A stretch of 64,000 nucleotides of DNA. It comes from CAVTJX01 sp963735175 (GTDB lineage Bacteria; Electryoneota; RPQS01). Both the position numbers and the translations under genes were made by a program. The notes beneath the pieces are model-generated. The model worked only from the letters and a program-made list of their open reading frames with translations. It was not told where the DNA came from and made no database searches. Location of the stretch: assembly GCA_963735175.1 (NCBI GenBank), contig CAVTJX010000003.1, positions 62,001-126,000 of the forward strand. The letters are read 5' to 3'. This document shows positions 27,728-36,735 of this stretch, in pieces. The first letter of the stretch is position 1. Every line of letters begins with the position of its first letter.

Positions 27728-27814
27728 GCGAATCGGTTCGCCGGAACAATCCCGGCGGCATTTCTCTGCTAAGTGAGTATCCTGCTCCACGCAGTCCATC
27801 AGAAACCAATCCCC

Positions 27815-28057
27815 ATGCCGATCTACGAATACCGCTGTGACGAATGTGGCAAGGACGTCGAGGTCTTCAGCCAGCGGGCCGAAACGGTCCAAGTCCCGTC
27901 CCTATGTACTTGTGGCAAAACGGGTTCCTTCCAGCGCAAATTCTCAACCTTTGCCGCCCATGCCGCTTCGGCGGGTGCTTCGCAGTTTGAATGCTGCGGC
28001 AGTACGGGTGACTCCGGCGGCCATGCCTGCGGCGCAGCCTGCCGCTGCGGTCATTAA
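27815..28057 (+). CDS. FmdB-family zinc-ribbon protein
   Basis: Start at ATG 27815 (MPIYEYRCDECGKDVEVF), 80 residues; a GTG at 27773 is less likely. The N-terminal zinc ribbon has one pair CDEC and a second LCTCG, slightly altered from the usual CPxCG. RKFSTFAAHA and a Gly/Ala/Cys-rich tail follow (CCGSTGDSGGHACGAACRCGH), which adds four more cysteines and two histidines. FmdB proteins are regulators or RNA-metabolism-linked in some species. The role here is unknown. Confidence 0.85.
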   Translation: MPIYEYRCDECGKDVEVFSQRAETVQVPSLCTCGKTGSFQRKFSTFAAHAASAGASQFECCGSTGDSGGHACGAACRCGH

Positions 28058-28404
28058 GCCCAAAAGAGGCACAGAGCTTGCCTCTACCATTCCGGCGGTC
28101 TTGTATATTACCCATATGGTCAGGAATATTGTCTTTCGGAGAATTGCCCCCCATTCGGGACCGTTCTGAAGCGAAAGTGGGATTCTTGAAGCTGGTGATT
28201 TAATACACTTTTAGCCTTGACAAAAAGGGTAAAAGTCAGTAATTTCCTCTATAGATTGTTACGGGTTTTATCCGTCAAATACTGATCTGAGTGAATTTGA
28301 CGGAATTGTTGCGTAATTCTGCCGCTTTGACGGTGGATCGCATCGCACCCACGTGAGGTATCAAACGGCTGGTTTTGTTTCACCCCATACCCCCACGGAA
28401 GTGA
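28058..28404 (+). other. Gap with a possible promoter for the M23 gene
   Basis: No gene is seen in these 347 bases. A TTGACA at 28217-28222 has a 17-base spacer to TAATTT (28240-28245), a weak -10. The region 28200-28340 is AT-rich compared with its surroundings and contains two copies of TTTGACGG (28296, 28325). No terminator-like hairpin follows FmdB. Confidence 0.35.
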
Positions 28405-29332
28405 ATGCCACACCGCAGATTTCAACTGATCTTTCTGTCACACGACCTTTCGCGTAAGGTCGAACTGACGCTCTCACACCGTAAAGTCCGGGCCGCATTG
28501 CTCGGCTTGGCGGTGTGTTTTTTAGCGACCAATGTGGTGGCCGGACTGCTGGCCAGCTTTCTGATCAATTCCCGCGAAAGCGATTCGCTGGCGCAGGAAA
28601 ATCGGCGGCTTAAAGACCACATCGTCCAGCTGGAAACCCGCATGGCGGGAGTCAACCAGCAGGTGTCGCTGCTCGAACAGACCGACAAGCTGCTGCGCAT
28701 GATGGCCGACTTGCCGCCCATCGACGAGGATGTGCGCAATGTGGGCATCGGCGGCGCCCCCACCGCTCCGGTTGACGCCAATCTGCCCGAATTGACCTAT
28801 GGGCTGTGGACCGTCGACAAACTCGAGCGCGAGATCCAGCTCCAGCAGGCCAGCTTCCAGGAAATCAATACCAAGCTCACGGCCAACCGTGAGATGCTGG
28901 AACATACGCCGACGCTCAGGCCCATCGAAGGCGGCTATATTTCCAGCGGCTTCGGATCCCGCCGCGATCCCTTCATCAAACGCGTGGAAAACCATGCCGG
29001 CGTCGACATTTGCCAGGAACGGGGCACCCCGATCGTGGCCACCGCCGAGGGTCAGGTCATCTACGCCGGGCACTACTACAGCTACGGCAAGTTCGTGATG
29101 ATCGACCACGGCTTCGGCTTCCAGACGGCCTACGGCCACCTGAATTCCATTGATGTCCGCCAGGGTCAGTATGTGTCCAAGGGCCAGCAGATCGGCGCCG
29201 TCGGCTCCACCGGCCGCTCCACCGCCCCGCACTGTGCACTATGAAGTGCGCGTCAACGGCCAACCGGTCGATCCCACGGACTACTTCTTCGAGGACGTGG
29301 CCACCCTGCCCGTCGCCGGCAAGCGCCAGTAA
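28405..29332 (+). CDS. M23 (LytM-type) peptidoglycan endopeptidase (one apparent indel)
   Basis: ATG 28405. An N-terminal membrane segment (LLGLAVCFLATNVVAGLLAS, about 32-51) anchors the protein. A coiled coil follows (AQENRRLKDHIVQLETRMAG, LEREIQLQQASFQEINTKL). The LytM domain begins at about residue 175: GYISSGFGSRRDPF, ENHAGVDICQERGTP, AYGHLNSIDVRQGQYV. Near 29229 one extra base interrupts STAPHVHYEV, which carries the metal-binding HxH. It then ends DYFFEDVATLP at 29332. About 308 residues. The zinc ligands H-x3-D, H-x-H are kept, so activity on peptidoglycan in the periplasm is likely. Confidence 0.9.
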
Positions 29333-29351
29333 GTCTATTTAGTAGCTATAC

Positions 29352-29381
29352 AAAGACCCGGAGCATCCGCTTCGGGTCTTT
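29352..29381 (+). terminator. Terminator of the M23 gene
   Basis: AAAGACCCG (29352-29360) pairs with CGGGTCTTT (29373-29381), then CTGTTT. It lies 20 bases after the stop. Confidence 0.85.
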
Positions 29382-29676
29382 CTGTTTCCCGCCATTCCCC
29401 TTGCGCTTGCCGTTGATTTAAACTATTTTACCACCAGCGTGCGACGCTGGACCGGGATTCAGTCCGTTGTGGGCTGGGGGCCCGGGGTGGATCTTGCTCC
29501 GCCGAGCCGGGTTAAGCGGGCCACCCTTTCCGGATCGACCACCGTCTCATCCCCGCGAAACCCGGCCGAAACCTAAGCTTTGGCCACTATCCACATCCTG
29601 GCCACGAAACCCGGCTCGGCAGGCGGTTACGACCCACCCGCTTCACGACCGTGTCCCGATCGAAAGAACACACTTC
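29382..29676. other. Gap upstream of the lipoprotein pair
   Basis: No gene is seen. A GCCGAGCCGGGTTAAGCGGG stretch (29501-29520) is the inverse complement of one at 56295-56312 and resembles 50644-50657, so it belongs to a further repeat family. Two direct CGAAACCCGGC copies occur (29557, 29604). Confidence 0.5.
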
Positions 29677-30066
29677 ATGAACATGCACCCAACAATCTGG
29701 ATCACCGCTCTGGCCGCGTTGCTTTTCGCCGGCTGTTCGCAGTACGACGCCAGCCAGGCCGAACAGGTCGAGCCCCTGGGCACGCCGCCGCTGGTGGATT
29801 TGACCGGTTCCTCCGTCGTTACCCGCCCCGATTCGCTGAAAGTGCAAGCTCATGTCACGCCCGGCGAATTCGAAATCGCCGATTGGAACTTCGGCGTGTC
29901 GAATGGCGACATTGTCCAGACACGTCTGCTGCGAGTGCTGCCCGACCGCATCGACATTGAAGCCACGCTCGATTTCTCACGCAATGGCACGTATTGGATC
30001 TGGGTGCACGTGTGGGATACGGAGGAACAGGTCGATACCGATTCTTTGCAGGTGACCGTAAACTGA
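29677..30066 (+). CDS. Small lipoprotein with one beta-sandwich-like domain
   Basis: ATG 29677, 129 residues, intact. The signal peptide ends in lipobox LLFAGCSQYD. The mature part (LVDLTGSSVVTRPDSLKVQAH, EIADWNFGVSNGDIVQTRLL, GTYWIWVHVWDTEEQVDTDSL) alternates hydrophobic and polar residues and resembles Ig/PKD-like sandwich repeats. No family was assigned. The next gene (30175) encodes a lipoprotein of the same general type, and the two were probably made together. Confidence 0.7.
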   Translation: MNMHPTIWITALAALLFAGCSQYDASQAEQVEPLGTPPLVDLTGSSVVTRPDSLKVQAHVTPGEFEIADWNFGVSNGDIVQTRLLRVLPDRIDIEATLDFSRNGTYWIWVHVWDTEEQVDTDSLQVTVN

Positions 30067-30174
30067 AGCATAGTGCCGGGGACGAACGGGAACGCGGCTC
30101 CGCAGCCCGATCCGAAGTGAGCGATACTCCCGGAGCGGGCTTCCGATCCGTTACAACCCAAGGGGAGTCCAGTC

Positions 30175-30846
30175 ATGAATTCGAACCGGAACATCTGGCA
30201 TCTGACAGCAGCCGCGCTCGCGCTGCTCGCAGTGGTTGGCTGCACGACCGAAGAAGAAACCCGCTGGCCGACGGTCACGTTGACCGGTCCCACACAGGCG
30301 TTGCAGGGAGTGGCGGTGACGCTGGCCCTCGACTTCGCGCCCGGCACCGAGCCGCTAGTGGAAGCCGCGTTTGATTTCGACGGCAACGGCACGACCGATA
30401 CGGTGCTGTTCAATCCACCGGCGGGGACCTGGACAGTGTCGCATGCCTTTACCGCGCGCGGTTGGCCGGTGGTGAAGGGGAGTGTGATGGACGCTGCCGG
30501 GCGGCGGGTTACCGACAGTTTGCGAATCACAGTCACGCGGGGCGCGCCGCCGCAGTGCAAATCGTTGCTCCCGTTTCGGCGGTCGACAGCGCTACGATTC
30601 GCTTTGTTGTGACCCGCGGCGGCTACGCACTGCAAGGGTTTTACGTATGCCGCGCAAAGCAACGGCGGTCAGTGGACCGCTTTCGACACCACCGCGCAAA
30701 GCGATGCCGTCACCGTCTACACCGGTATCTTCCGCGAACTCGGTCCTTCGGAGCAGGTGACCCTTACCGCCCGTGTCTGGGATGAAATTGGTCAGGCCGA
30801 CTCGGCGCGCGCGACGCTGTACCTTGTCGGCCCAGCGGTTCAGTAA
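30175..30846 (+). CDS. Lipoprotein with PKD-like domains (two apparent indels)
   Basis: ATG 30175, after AAGGGGAG. The lipobox is LLAVVGCTTEE. A PKD-like domain follows: PTVTLTGPTQALQGVAVTL, EAAFDFDGNGTTDTVLF, WTVSHAFTARGWPVVKGSV, VTDSLRITVTRG. The frame changes near 30552 (a base lost) and near 30643 (a base gained). The joined product continues AVQIVAPVSAVDSATIRF, FTYAAQSNGGQWTAFDT and SEQVTLTARVWDEIGQADSA to TAA 30846, a second Ig-like domain. Length about 223 residues. Surface or periplasmic; the partner is unknown. Confidence 0.65.
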
Positions 30847-30930
30847 TGCGGGTCTCCCCATTACGGCCCGGAACGGTGCAGTGGAATCATCGTCAGCAAC
30901 GGTGCAACAGATGGATCAAGGAACGCGGTG

Positions 30931-31548
30931 ATGATTCTGAAAACGCACCCCGATAATCCCAATATCCGGCATATCCGCCGGGCCATCGAAGCGCTGGAAG
31001 CGGGTGGCCTCATCGCCTACGCCACCGATACCGTCTACGGCCTCGGCTGCGACATCCATAACAAGCAGGCGATGGAACGCGCGCTCGCGCTCAAAGGCTA
31101 TTCGAAAGAGCACGCGCTCTCGTTTCTCTGTGCCGATCTCTCCGACATTTCCAAATATGCCCGCGTCAGCACTCCCGCCTATAAAATCATGAAACACTGC
31201 GTGCCCGGGCGCGTTCACGTTTATTCTGCCCGCCTCGCGCGAAGTGCCCAAACTGCTGCTCGACCAAGCGGCAGACGGTGGGCATCCGCGTGCCCGACCA
31301 TGCCGTCTGCCGCACGCTGCTCACGGAATTCGGGCGGCCCGATTCTCTCCACCAGCGTCACCAGCCGCACGGGCGAGCTGCTGACGGATCCGGACGAGAT
31401 TGAAGCGGAATGGCGCCACGAAATCGCCGTGGTCCTCGACACGGGACCCCTCCAGAGCGCGCTCTCCACGGTGGTTGACCTGACAGACGACGCGGCCGGA
31501 CCGGTAATTGTGCGCGCCGGCAAAGGCGACCTGGCGCTGATCGGATGA
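30931..31548 (+). CDS. Sua5/YciO/YrdC-family protein (three apparent indels)
   Basis: ATG 30931 (a GTG lies one codon before). It opens HIRRAIEALEAGGLIAYATD and TVYGLGCDIHNKQAMER, the signature of the YrdC fold that binds ATP and threonine to make threonylcarbamoyl-AMP for tRNA A37. Between 31209 and 31345 the frame changes three times and returns. The corrected stretch reads PGAFTFILPASREVPKLLLD, TVGIRVPDHAVCRTLLTEFG and ILSTSVTSRTGELL. The end, STVVDLTDDAAGPVIVRAGKG, fits. About 204 residues matches the YciO-like short form, so tRNA modification is likely but not certain. Confidence 0.85.
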   Translation: MILKTHPDNPNIRHIRRAIEALEAGGLIAYATDTVYGLGCDIHNKQAMERALALKGYSKEHALSFLCADLSDISKYARVSTPAYKIMKHCVPGRVHVYSARLARSAQTAARPSGRRWASACPTMPSAARCSRNSGGPILSTSVTSRTGELLTDPDEIEAEWRHEIAVVLDTGPLQSALSTVVDLTDDAAGPVIVRAGKGDLALIG

Positions 31549-31555
31549 GAGGCTT

Positions 31556-33190
31556 GTGTCCCATCGCGTAAAATCCCCCACACTGCACTCGCTCACCGCG
31601 CGGCAGATTGCCCGCACGGTGGTCCAACTCGTGTCCCGCAGCGCGATTCTGCCGCTCGCGCTGTTTGCCGTCGCGCTCTACGGCGTGTGGCACTATGCCC
31701 GGCCGTGGGACCTCGGCTGGCTGCGCCCCGACGAGGCCGCCGAAATCGCCGAGAGCTTCCTGCTGAAACAGGGCGTCGAACTGCAAAACTACACGCTCAT
31801 TCAGGCGGTCGAGCATCGACGCGAAGGCGCGTGGGTGGCGCGCGGCGCGGGCGAAAAACGCTTCAGTGTCGATCCCGGCGTGGGCTATCTGCTGCGCTAT
31901 TTCCGCCCCGGCACGGTTGACGGCTGGACCGTGGCTGTTTCGCCCGCCGGACAGATTTACCGCGTGCAGCGCGAACAACTCGACGACGAACCCGGCCAAC
32001 GCCTCGAACGCATTGAGGCGCTGCACACGGTCGTCGTCAAGCTCGCGGGCGAACTGGGCGTCCCTGCCTATTCGCTGAACTTGCTTTCCGATACGCTCGT
32101 CTTTCAGGCCCAGCGCAACGACTGGACTTTCACCTTCGACTGGTCTGAAGCCCTCGGCGATTCGGGCAACTTCACCGTCACGCTGGCGGGCGAGACGATC
32201 AGTGATCTGAGCTTCCGGCCCACGGCGTCGATGTTCGAAACGCTGCCGCGTCGCGGGGCCCGTTCGAGCCGTGTGCTGGGCTTCACGCTCATCCTCGGCG
32301 GCGTGTTTCTGATGATGCACTATCATCGCACGCCGCTGGCGCTGCGCAAGGCGGGACTGTGGGGCGCGATTGCCTTCGGCTTGATTCTCGTCGCCCGCGG
32401 CCTGACGTTTCCGCAGGCGGTGATTCTCATGCCGCCCGACAGCCCGGAGGCCGGCTATCTCGCCCGTATTGCTCTCAGCGCCGTCGTGACGGCGCTGCAG
32501 AGCGCGCTGCTGGTGGGCCTCGTGGTGGCGACGGGTGAGGCGCTCGCGCGCGACGTCTTTCGCCACAGTTCGACTCTCAGCCGCCCCGTTTCGCGGGGCA
32601 TCGGCTGGCGCGCCGCCTGGGCCAAGGCGGCCCGCTGGGCCTTCCCCGCCGCCGCCCTTGTGCTCGTGTACGAAAGCATCGCCTGTCACTATTTCGGCCC
32701 GGTGGGGCTGCTCAGCAAGATCCCGGGCCTGATGGCGAATACGCTGTCCTCGCCCGTGGCGCCGGGGGCGCTGCTTGCGGAGGCGGGCCTCGACATGGTG
32801 TGGGAAGAGTGCGTGTACCGCCTGTGGTTGTTGTCACTGCTCATGTTCTGGCTGCGGCTGCCGGTGCTGGCGATCCCGCTGGCGGCGGGCGCGGCGGCTT
32901 ATTTTGCGGGGTTTGATATCGCCCAATTCACCAGCATTGGCGGCTTGGCATATTTGCTGTGGGGCGTGATTGCCGGCGCGCTGATGGTGCGCTCGGGGAT
33001 CATCGCCGCCATGCTTTTCCATCTGCTGGTGCTCGTCGGCTATGCCGGCCTGGCACTGATCTGGATGGGTTTCGGCACGCCCACCGCTGCCGGTATTTTC
33101 GCCGCAATCTTCTTAGGCGTGTTGCTCATCGCCCGCGACAAGCGCCCCGCCCCCAACCCGCAGCTTGATATTCTCAGCCCCGCTGCGTAA
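31556..33190 (+). CDS. CPBP-family intramembrane metalloprotease with large N-terminal domain
   Basis: GTG 31556, 7 bases after the Sua5 stop; 544 residues, intact. A first helix (LPLALFAVALYGVWHYA) precedes about 200 soluble residues (PDEAAEIAESFLLKQGVELQ, YTLIQAVEHRREGAWVARG). A membrane region of about eight helices follows. MVWEECVYRLWLL holds EExxxR (about residue 421), the first active-site motif of CPBP (Abi/Rce1) proteases, and AAMLFHLLVLVGYAG holds a later His. CPBP members cleave within the membrane or process prenylated or bacteriocin-like peptides. The role of the soluble domain is unknown. Confidence 0.78.
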   Translation: MSHRVKSPTLHSLTARQIARTVVQLVSRSAILPLALFAVALYGVWHYARPWDLGWLRPDEAAEIAESFLLKQGVELQNYTLIQAVEHRREGAWVARGAGEKRFSVDPGVGYLLRYFRPGTVDGWTVAVSPAGQIYRVQREQLDDEPGQRLERIEALHTVVVKLAGELGVPAYSLNLLSDTLVFQAQRNDWTFTFDWSEALGDSGNFTVTLAGETISDLSFRPTASMFETLPRRGARSSRVLGFTLILGGVFLMMHYHRTPLALRKAGLWGAIAFGLILVARGLTFPQAVILMPPDSPEAGYLARIALSAVVTALQSALLVGLVVATGEALARDVFRHSSTLSRPVSRGIGWRAAWAKAARWAFPAAALVLVYESIACHYFGPVGLLSKIPGLMANTLSSPVAPGALLAEAGLDMVWEECVYRLWLLSLLMFWLRLPVLAIPLAAGAAAYFAGFDIAQFTSIGGLAYLLWGVIAGALMVRSGIIAAMLFHLLVLVGYAGLALIWMGFGTPTAAGIFAAIFLGVLLIARDKRPAPNPQLDILSPAA

Positions 33191-33230
33191 ATTACGTGGA
33201 TTTGGGTCGCTCCTGCGTTTTTACCACGTT

Positions 33231-33366
33231 ACTAGCCAGCACGCTCCCGCGTGCTGGATGGAGATACCCCAATATCCACGGTCCCCGACGAATCCAACCC
33301 GCAGGAGCGGGTTGGCTAGTAGGTCAATGAGACGCCGCCGCGCGGGGTTTCCGTACCCCGCGCGTT
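33231..33366. repeat. Two-hairpin element copy 1, plus CGCGCGGGG palindrome
   Basis: 33231-33321 opens ACTAGCCAGCACGCTCCCGC, closes GAGCGGGTTGGCTAGTA and contains two hairpins (CCAGCACGC/GCGTGCTGG and CCAACCCGC/GCGGGTTGG). Relatives lie at 55863 and 62232. Next to it, GCCGCGCGGGGTTT and CCGTACCCCGCGCG (33335-33366) form the palindrome also seen at 20380, 36803, 46478 and 47320. Confidence 0.75.
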
Positions 33367-33414
33367 CCACTGATCTTCGCATTTTCTTCAAATCACCATA
33401 CACGAGGTCTGTCC

Positions 33415-34182
33415 GTGAACATTCTGCTGCTGTTAAAAGCCGTGGCCGACAGCGAGGCCACCATCAAGCCTGCCGCCGACGGCAAGGGCGTCGCCCTCGA
33501 AGGCATCAGTTGGATTCTTAATCCCTACGATGAATACGCGGTGGAAGAAGCGCTCAAGATCCGCGAAGCCGACGGCGCGGGCGAAGTGGTCGCGATCAGC
33601 TTCGGCGGCGACGATGTGCCCAAAGTCCTGCGCACCGCGCTGGCGATGGGCGTCGACCGCGCCGTGCACGTGAAGGGCGCGGTGAGCCTCGATCCCTTCG
33701 CCACGGCGCAGGTGCTCGCGCAGGCGATCAAAGGAATGGGCTTCGCCTACGATCTGATCCTCTGCGGCAAGCAGGCGATCGACCACGACCATCACGGTGT
33801 GGGCGTCATGGTGGCCGAACTGCTCGACATTCCGTCGATTGCCGTTGTCAACAAACTGGAGCGGCTGGACGGCAAACTGAAGCTCGAGCGCGAGATCGAA
33901 GGCGCGATGGCGATTGTCGAAGCCAAGCTGCCCTGCCTCGTCACCTGTAACAAGGGCCTGAACGAACCGCGTTACGCTTCGCTGAAGGGCATCATGGCGG
34001 CGAAGAAGAAGCCGCTCGACGAAGTGGCTGCGACGGCCGTGGAGTCGCACGTCGTGCCGCTTTCCATCGCCACCCGTCCCCCGCGCACCGGCGGCGAAAT
34101 CGTCGGCCAGGGCGTTGACGCCGTCCCCGCGCTGATCCAGAAGCTCCGCGATGAGGCGAAAGTCCTTCTAAGAGAAGTATGA
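33415..34182 (+). CDS. etfB: Electron transfer flavoprotein beta subunit
   Basis: GTG 33415, 255 residues, intact. It has the EtfB pattern MNILLLLKAVADSEATIKPA, ISWILNPYDEYAVEEALKIR, VVAISFGGDDVPKVLRTALAMG, ADLILCGKQ-like DLILCGKQAIDHDHHGVG and LPCLVTCNKGLNEPRYASLKG (AMP-binding). EtfB pairs with EtfA to carry electrons from acyl-CoA and related dehydrogenases to the quinone pool. etfA is 760 bases downstream with a GNAT gene between. The stop is followed at once by an ATGAAGT-type repeat. Confidence 0.95.
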   Translation: MNILLLLKAVADSEATIKPAADGKGVALEGISWILNPYDEYAVEEALKIREADGAGEVVAISFGGDDVPKVLRTALAMGVDRAVHVKGAVSLDPFATAQVLAQAIKGMGFAYDLILCGKQAIDHDHHGVGVMVAELLDIPSIAVVNKLERLDGKLKLEREIEGAMAIVEAKLPCLVTCNKGLNEPRYASLKGIMAAKKKPLDEVAATAVESHVVPLSIATRPPRTGGEIVGQGVDAVPALIQKLRDEAKVLLREV

Positions 34183-34342
34183 AGTATGAAGTATGAAGGA
34201 TGAACGGCGGACCCGCCCGCCGATAGTCGCCGAGCGGGGTCTACCGTTGCCACGGACCATCGCGTGGGCGAGAACAGGACCCCGCCGTAATCATCACCGC
34301 CCGCCTTTCAGTGTTTCAGCATTTCAGTGTTTCAGCGTTTTC
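34176..34342. repeat. Three repeats between etfB and the GNAT gene
   Basis: ATGAAGT heptad run (34176-34204) at the etfB stop; a copy of the CGAGCGGGGTCTACCG...ACCCCGCCG element (34228-34287; relatives 47213-47272 and, inverted, 56155-56215); and a TTTCAGTG/TTTCAGCG tract (34306-34342), also found before the MFS gene at 49378. Confidence 0.7.
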
Positions 34343-34347
34343 TTCCC

Positions 34348-34855
34348 GTGCCTTTACCGTTAGAAACCGACCGCCTCATTATCCGCTCGTTCACGCTGGA
34401 CGACGCGGACGCGATGTTCAAGGTGCTGGGCGATGCGGAGACGATGCGTTATTTTCTGATCTGGCTGAACAAGTCCGTCGAACAGTCGCGCGGCTTCATC
34501 GGCTGGGTGACGGGGATGGAGCGCGATTTCGGCTACAGCTTCTGGGCCGTGGTGGAAAAAGCGACGGGCGAGGTCATCGGCGACTGCGGCCTCGCGCCCC
34601 TCGAAGGTGAAGGCCCCGAAGTGGAACTCGGCTGCGACCTCCGCCGCGACAAGTGGAACCTGGGCCTCGCCACCGAAGCGGGCCGCGCGTGTCTGGCCTA
34701 CGGCTTCAACGAGCTGAAGCTGAAGCGCATCGTCGCCGTCACCAACCCGCAAAACCTTCGCCCGCCGCGCCTTAGAAAAACTCGGCTTTAAAGAAGAAGG
34801 CACCGGCGAACACTACGGCAGCGAGAGCGTGATCTACGCGAAATATCATTTGTAG
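34348..34855 (+). CDS. GNAT acetyltransferase, RimJ/RimL type (one apparent indel)
   Basis: GTG 34348 is the likely start (PLPLETDRLIIRSFTLDDAD); a GTG at 34327 would extend into the TTTCAG tract. The GNAT core has YSFWAVVEKATGEVIGDCGLAP, VELGCDLRRDKWNLGLATEAG (acetyl-CoA pyrophosphate loop region) and LKLKRIVAVTNPQN. Near 34755 one extra base is present; the frame then continues FARRALEKLGFKEEGTGEHY to the stop. That TAG (34853-34855) belongs to the head of a TGTAGGGGCG repeat. About 168 residues. It probably acetylates a small molecule or peptide N-terminus. Confidence 0.8.
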
Positions 34856-34905
34856 GGGCGGACCCACGTGTCCGCCCGTGGGCGCGATGAATCGCGCCCC
34901 TACAT
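34851..34905. repeat. Composite TGTAGGGGCG...CGCCCCTACA repeat
   Basis: TGTAGGGGCGGACCCACGTG, then TCCGCCCGTGGGCGCGATGA and ATCGCGCCCCTACA. Two hairpins share inverted ends. The TAG of the GNAT gene is its third to fifth base. Confidence 0.75.
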
Positions 34906-34944
34906 GCCATCAAATTAATTCAAACATACCATAATCCAATCCCC

Positions 34945-35908
34945 ATGCCCAACATTCTTGTCTTCTGCGAAGCGAAGGGCGGCAAGCTCAAGGCCGTCTC
35001 GCGTGAACTGGTGAGCGCGGCGACGCGCATCGGCGCGCGACGTCGTGGCCGTCACCTTCGGCGAGGTGGCCGACGCCGCCACCCTCGGCGCGTTTGGCGC
35101 GAAGCGCGTCGTGCAGCTTCAAAGTCCCGAACTGGCTTACTATTCCACCGAAGGCTACACCTTCGCCGCGGCGGATGTCATCAAGGCCGAAAATCCCTCG
35201 GTCGTGCTGTTCGCGGCGCTGGCGGTGGGCAAGGCATACGCGCCGCGTGTGGCCGCCCGCATGCAGCGCCCGCTACTTTCCGACTGCACGGATTTGAAGC
35301 TGGAAGGCGGTGAATTGCAAATTCAGCGGCCCATCTATGGCGGCAAGCTGCTCATGTGGTGCACGGTCACGGGCGGCGCGGTCTATGCCACGCTGCGCCC
35401 CAAGGCCTTCTCCGCCATCGAGACCGGCGGCACGGCGAGCGTCGAAACGCGCGCCGTGGCGATTGACGCATCGAAGATCCGCGCTCGCGTCGTCGAAGAG
35501 AAAGCCGAAGCCGGCGCGAAGCTGGACGTCACCGAAGCCGACGTCGTCGTCTCGGGCGGTCGCGGCCTGCGCGAAGCGGCGAACTTCAGCATCATCGAAG
35601 ACCTCGCGGCAGCCCTCGGCGCGGCCGTGGGCGCGTCGCGCGCCGTGGTCGACGCCGGCTGGCGCCCCCACAGCGAGCAGGTCGGCCAGACGGGCAAGGT
35701 CGTCTCGCCCACGCTGTATTTTGCTGTCGGCATTTCCGGCGCGGTGCAGCACCTCGCGGGCATGACCACCAGCCGCACCATCGTCGCCATCAACAAGGAC
35801 GCCGACGCCCCGATCTTCAAGGTCGCCACCTACGGCATCGTCGGCGACGCGATGGAAGTCGTCCCCGCCCTCACCGCCGCCGTCAAAAAGCTCAAAGCGG
35901 AAGGCTGA
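34945..35908 (+). CDS. etfA: Electron transfer flavoprotein alpha subunit (one apparent indel)
   Basis: ATG 34945 (MPNILVFCEAKGGKLKAVSR). One extra base near 35036 breaks the frame after RIGA; the rest reads DVVAVTFGEVADAATLGAFG and so on. The FAD-binding signature is intact: GWRPHSEQVGQTGKVVSPTLYF, GISGAVQHLAGM and IVAINKDADAPIFKVATYGI. Corrected length is about 320 residues, normal. It partners EtfB (33415). Ends at TGA 35908. Confidence 0.95.
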
Positions 35909-35975
35909 GCCGTTCTGATCCGTATTTCTGACTCGGATTTCGGATTTTAGATTTCGCATTCAGTGGGAGGAGTGG

Positions 35976-36710
35976 ATGTTGAAAGCAACTTTTTGCGGTC
36001 TGCTCGTGCTGTTCTGTGTGTTTGCCGCGCAGGCGCAGACCGCCCCCGTCGACAGCCTGTTCCGCATCGCGCAGGAACGGTATGACGACGGCCGCTATGA
36101 CGACGCCGAGCTCTCCGCGCTGCGCGGCTTGCGCGAGGCCGGCGGACTCGACGCCTTTGACCAGCTCAAGTTCCATCTGCTGCTGGGATTCATCTACGTG
36201 GCCCGCGACCAGCGCGACGTGGCATTGCGCGAGTTCACGCAGGTGCTGACCGTCAATCCCGCCTACGATCTCGATCCCGTGCAGACCTCGCCCAAAATTA
36301 TGGAGGTCTACCGCGCGGCGCGGCAGGATTATATGTTGAAGGTGGCCAGCGAGCCCGCGGTCTATCGCATGCCACAGGCCGACGTGCGCCTCGCCGCCTC
36401 GTGGCGTTCGCTGGCGCTGCCGGGCTGGGGGCAGTTCTACAAAAAGCAGTCCACCAAGGGCGCGGCGCTGGCCGCGGCGCAGTTCATGTCGCTGCTCGCC
36501 TTTGCCGTCCTGCAGGGCGAGGCCAGCCGTTCGCACAACGATTACCGCCGTCTGCGCAGCTACGGCGATCCGCGCCTCGAGGACGCCTACCAGGATTACC
36601 GCCGCGCGTATCAAACGCGCAACGTCGCCGGCTACGTCGCCCTGGGCATCTACGCCATCACGTACCTCGACGCGCTCTACACGCCGGTCTTTCACGCGAA
36701 GAAGCGATGA
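35976..36710 (+). CDS. DUF5683-like membrane protein with N-terminal TPR-like region
   Basis: ATG 35976 follows GGAGGAG; 244 residues, intact. The signal peptide (MLKATFCGLLVLFCVFAAQA) is followed by a TPR-like stretch (ERYDDGRYDDAELSALRGL, ARDQRDVALREFTQVLTVNP). A membrane-associated domain, SWRSLALPGWGQFYKKQSTK and GAALAAAQFMSLLAFAVLQG, ends with AGYVALGIYAITYLDALY, all typical of DUF5683. In FCB bacteria these proteins sit in the envelope; function unknown. Stop 36710 is followed by intergenic repeats. Confidence 0.75.
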   Translation: MLKATFCGLLVLFCVFAAQAQTAPVDSLFRIAQERYDDGRYDDAELSALRGLREAGGLDAFDQLKFHLLLGFIYVARDQRDVALREFTQVLTVNPAYDLDPVQTSPKIMEVYRAARQDYMLKVASEPAVYRMPQADVRLAASWRSLALPGWGQFYKKQSTKGAALAAAQFMSLLAFAVLQGEASRSHNDYRRLRSYGDPRLEDAYQDYRRAYQTRNVAGYVALGIYAITYLDALYTPVFHAKKR

Positions 36711-36735
36711 ACGCGGAGGGATGAGGGGCGTTTCG

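Noticed and set aside
29501..29620. Possible riboswitch upstream of the lipoprotein pair
   Set aside because: GC-rich arms exist but match no riboswitch core I can recognise, and part of the sequence is a dispersed repeat.
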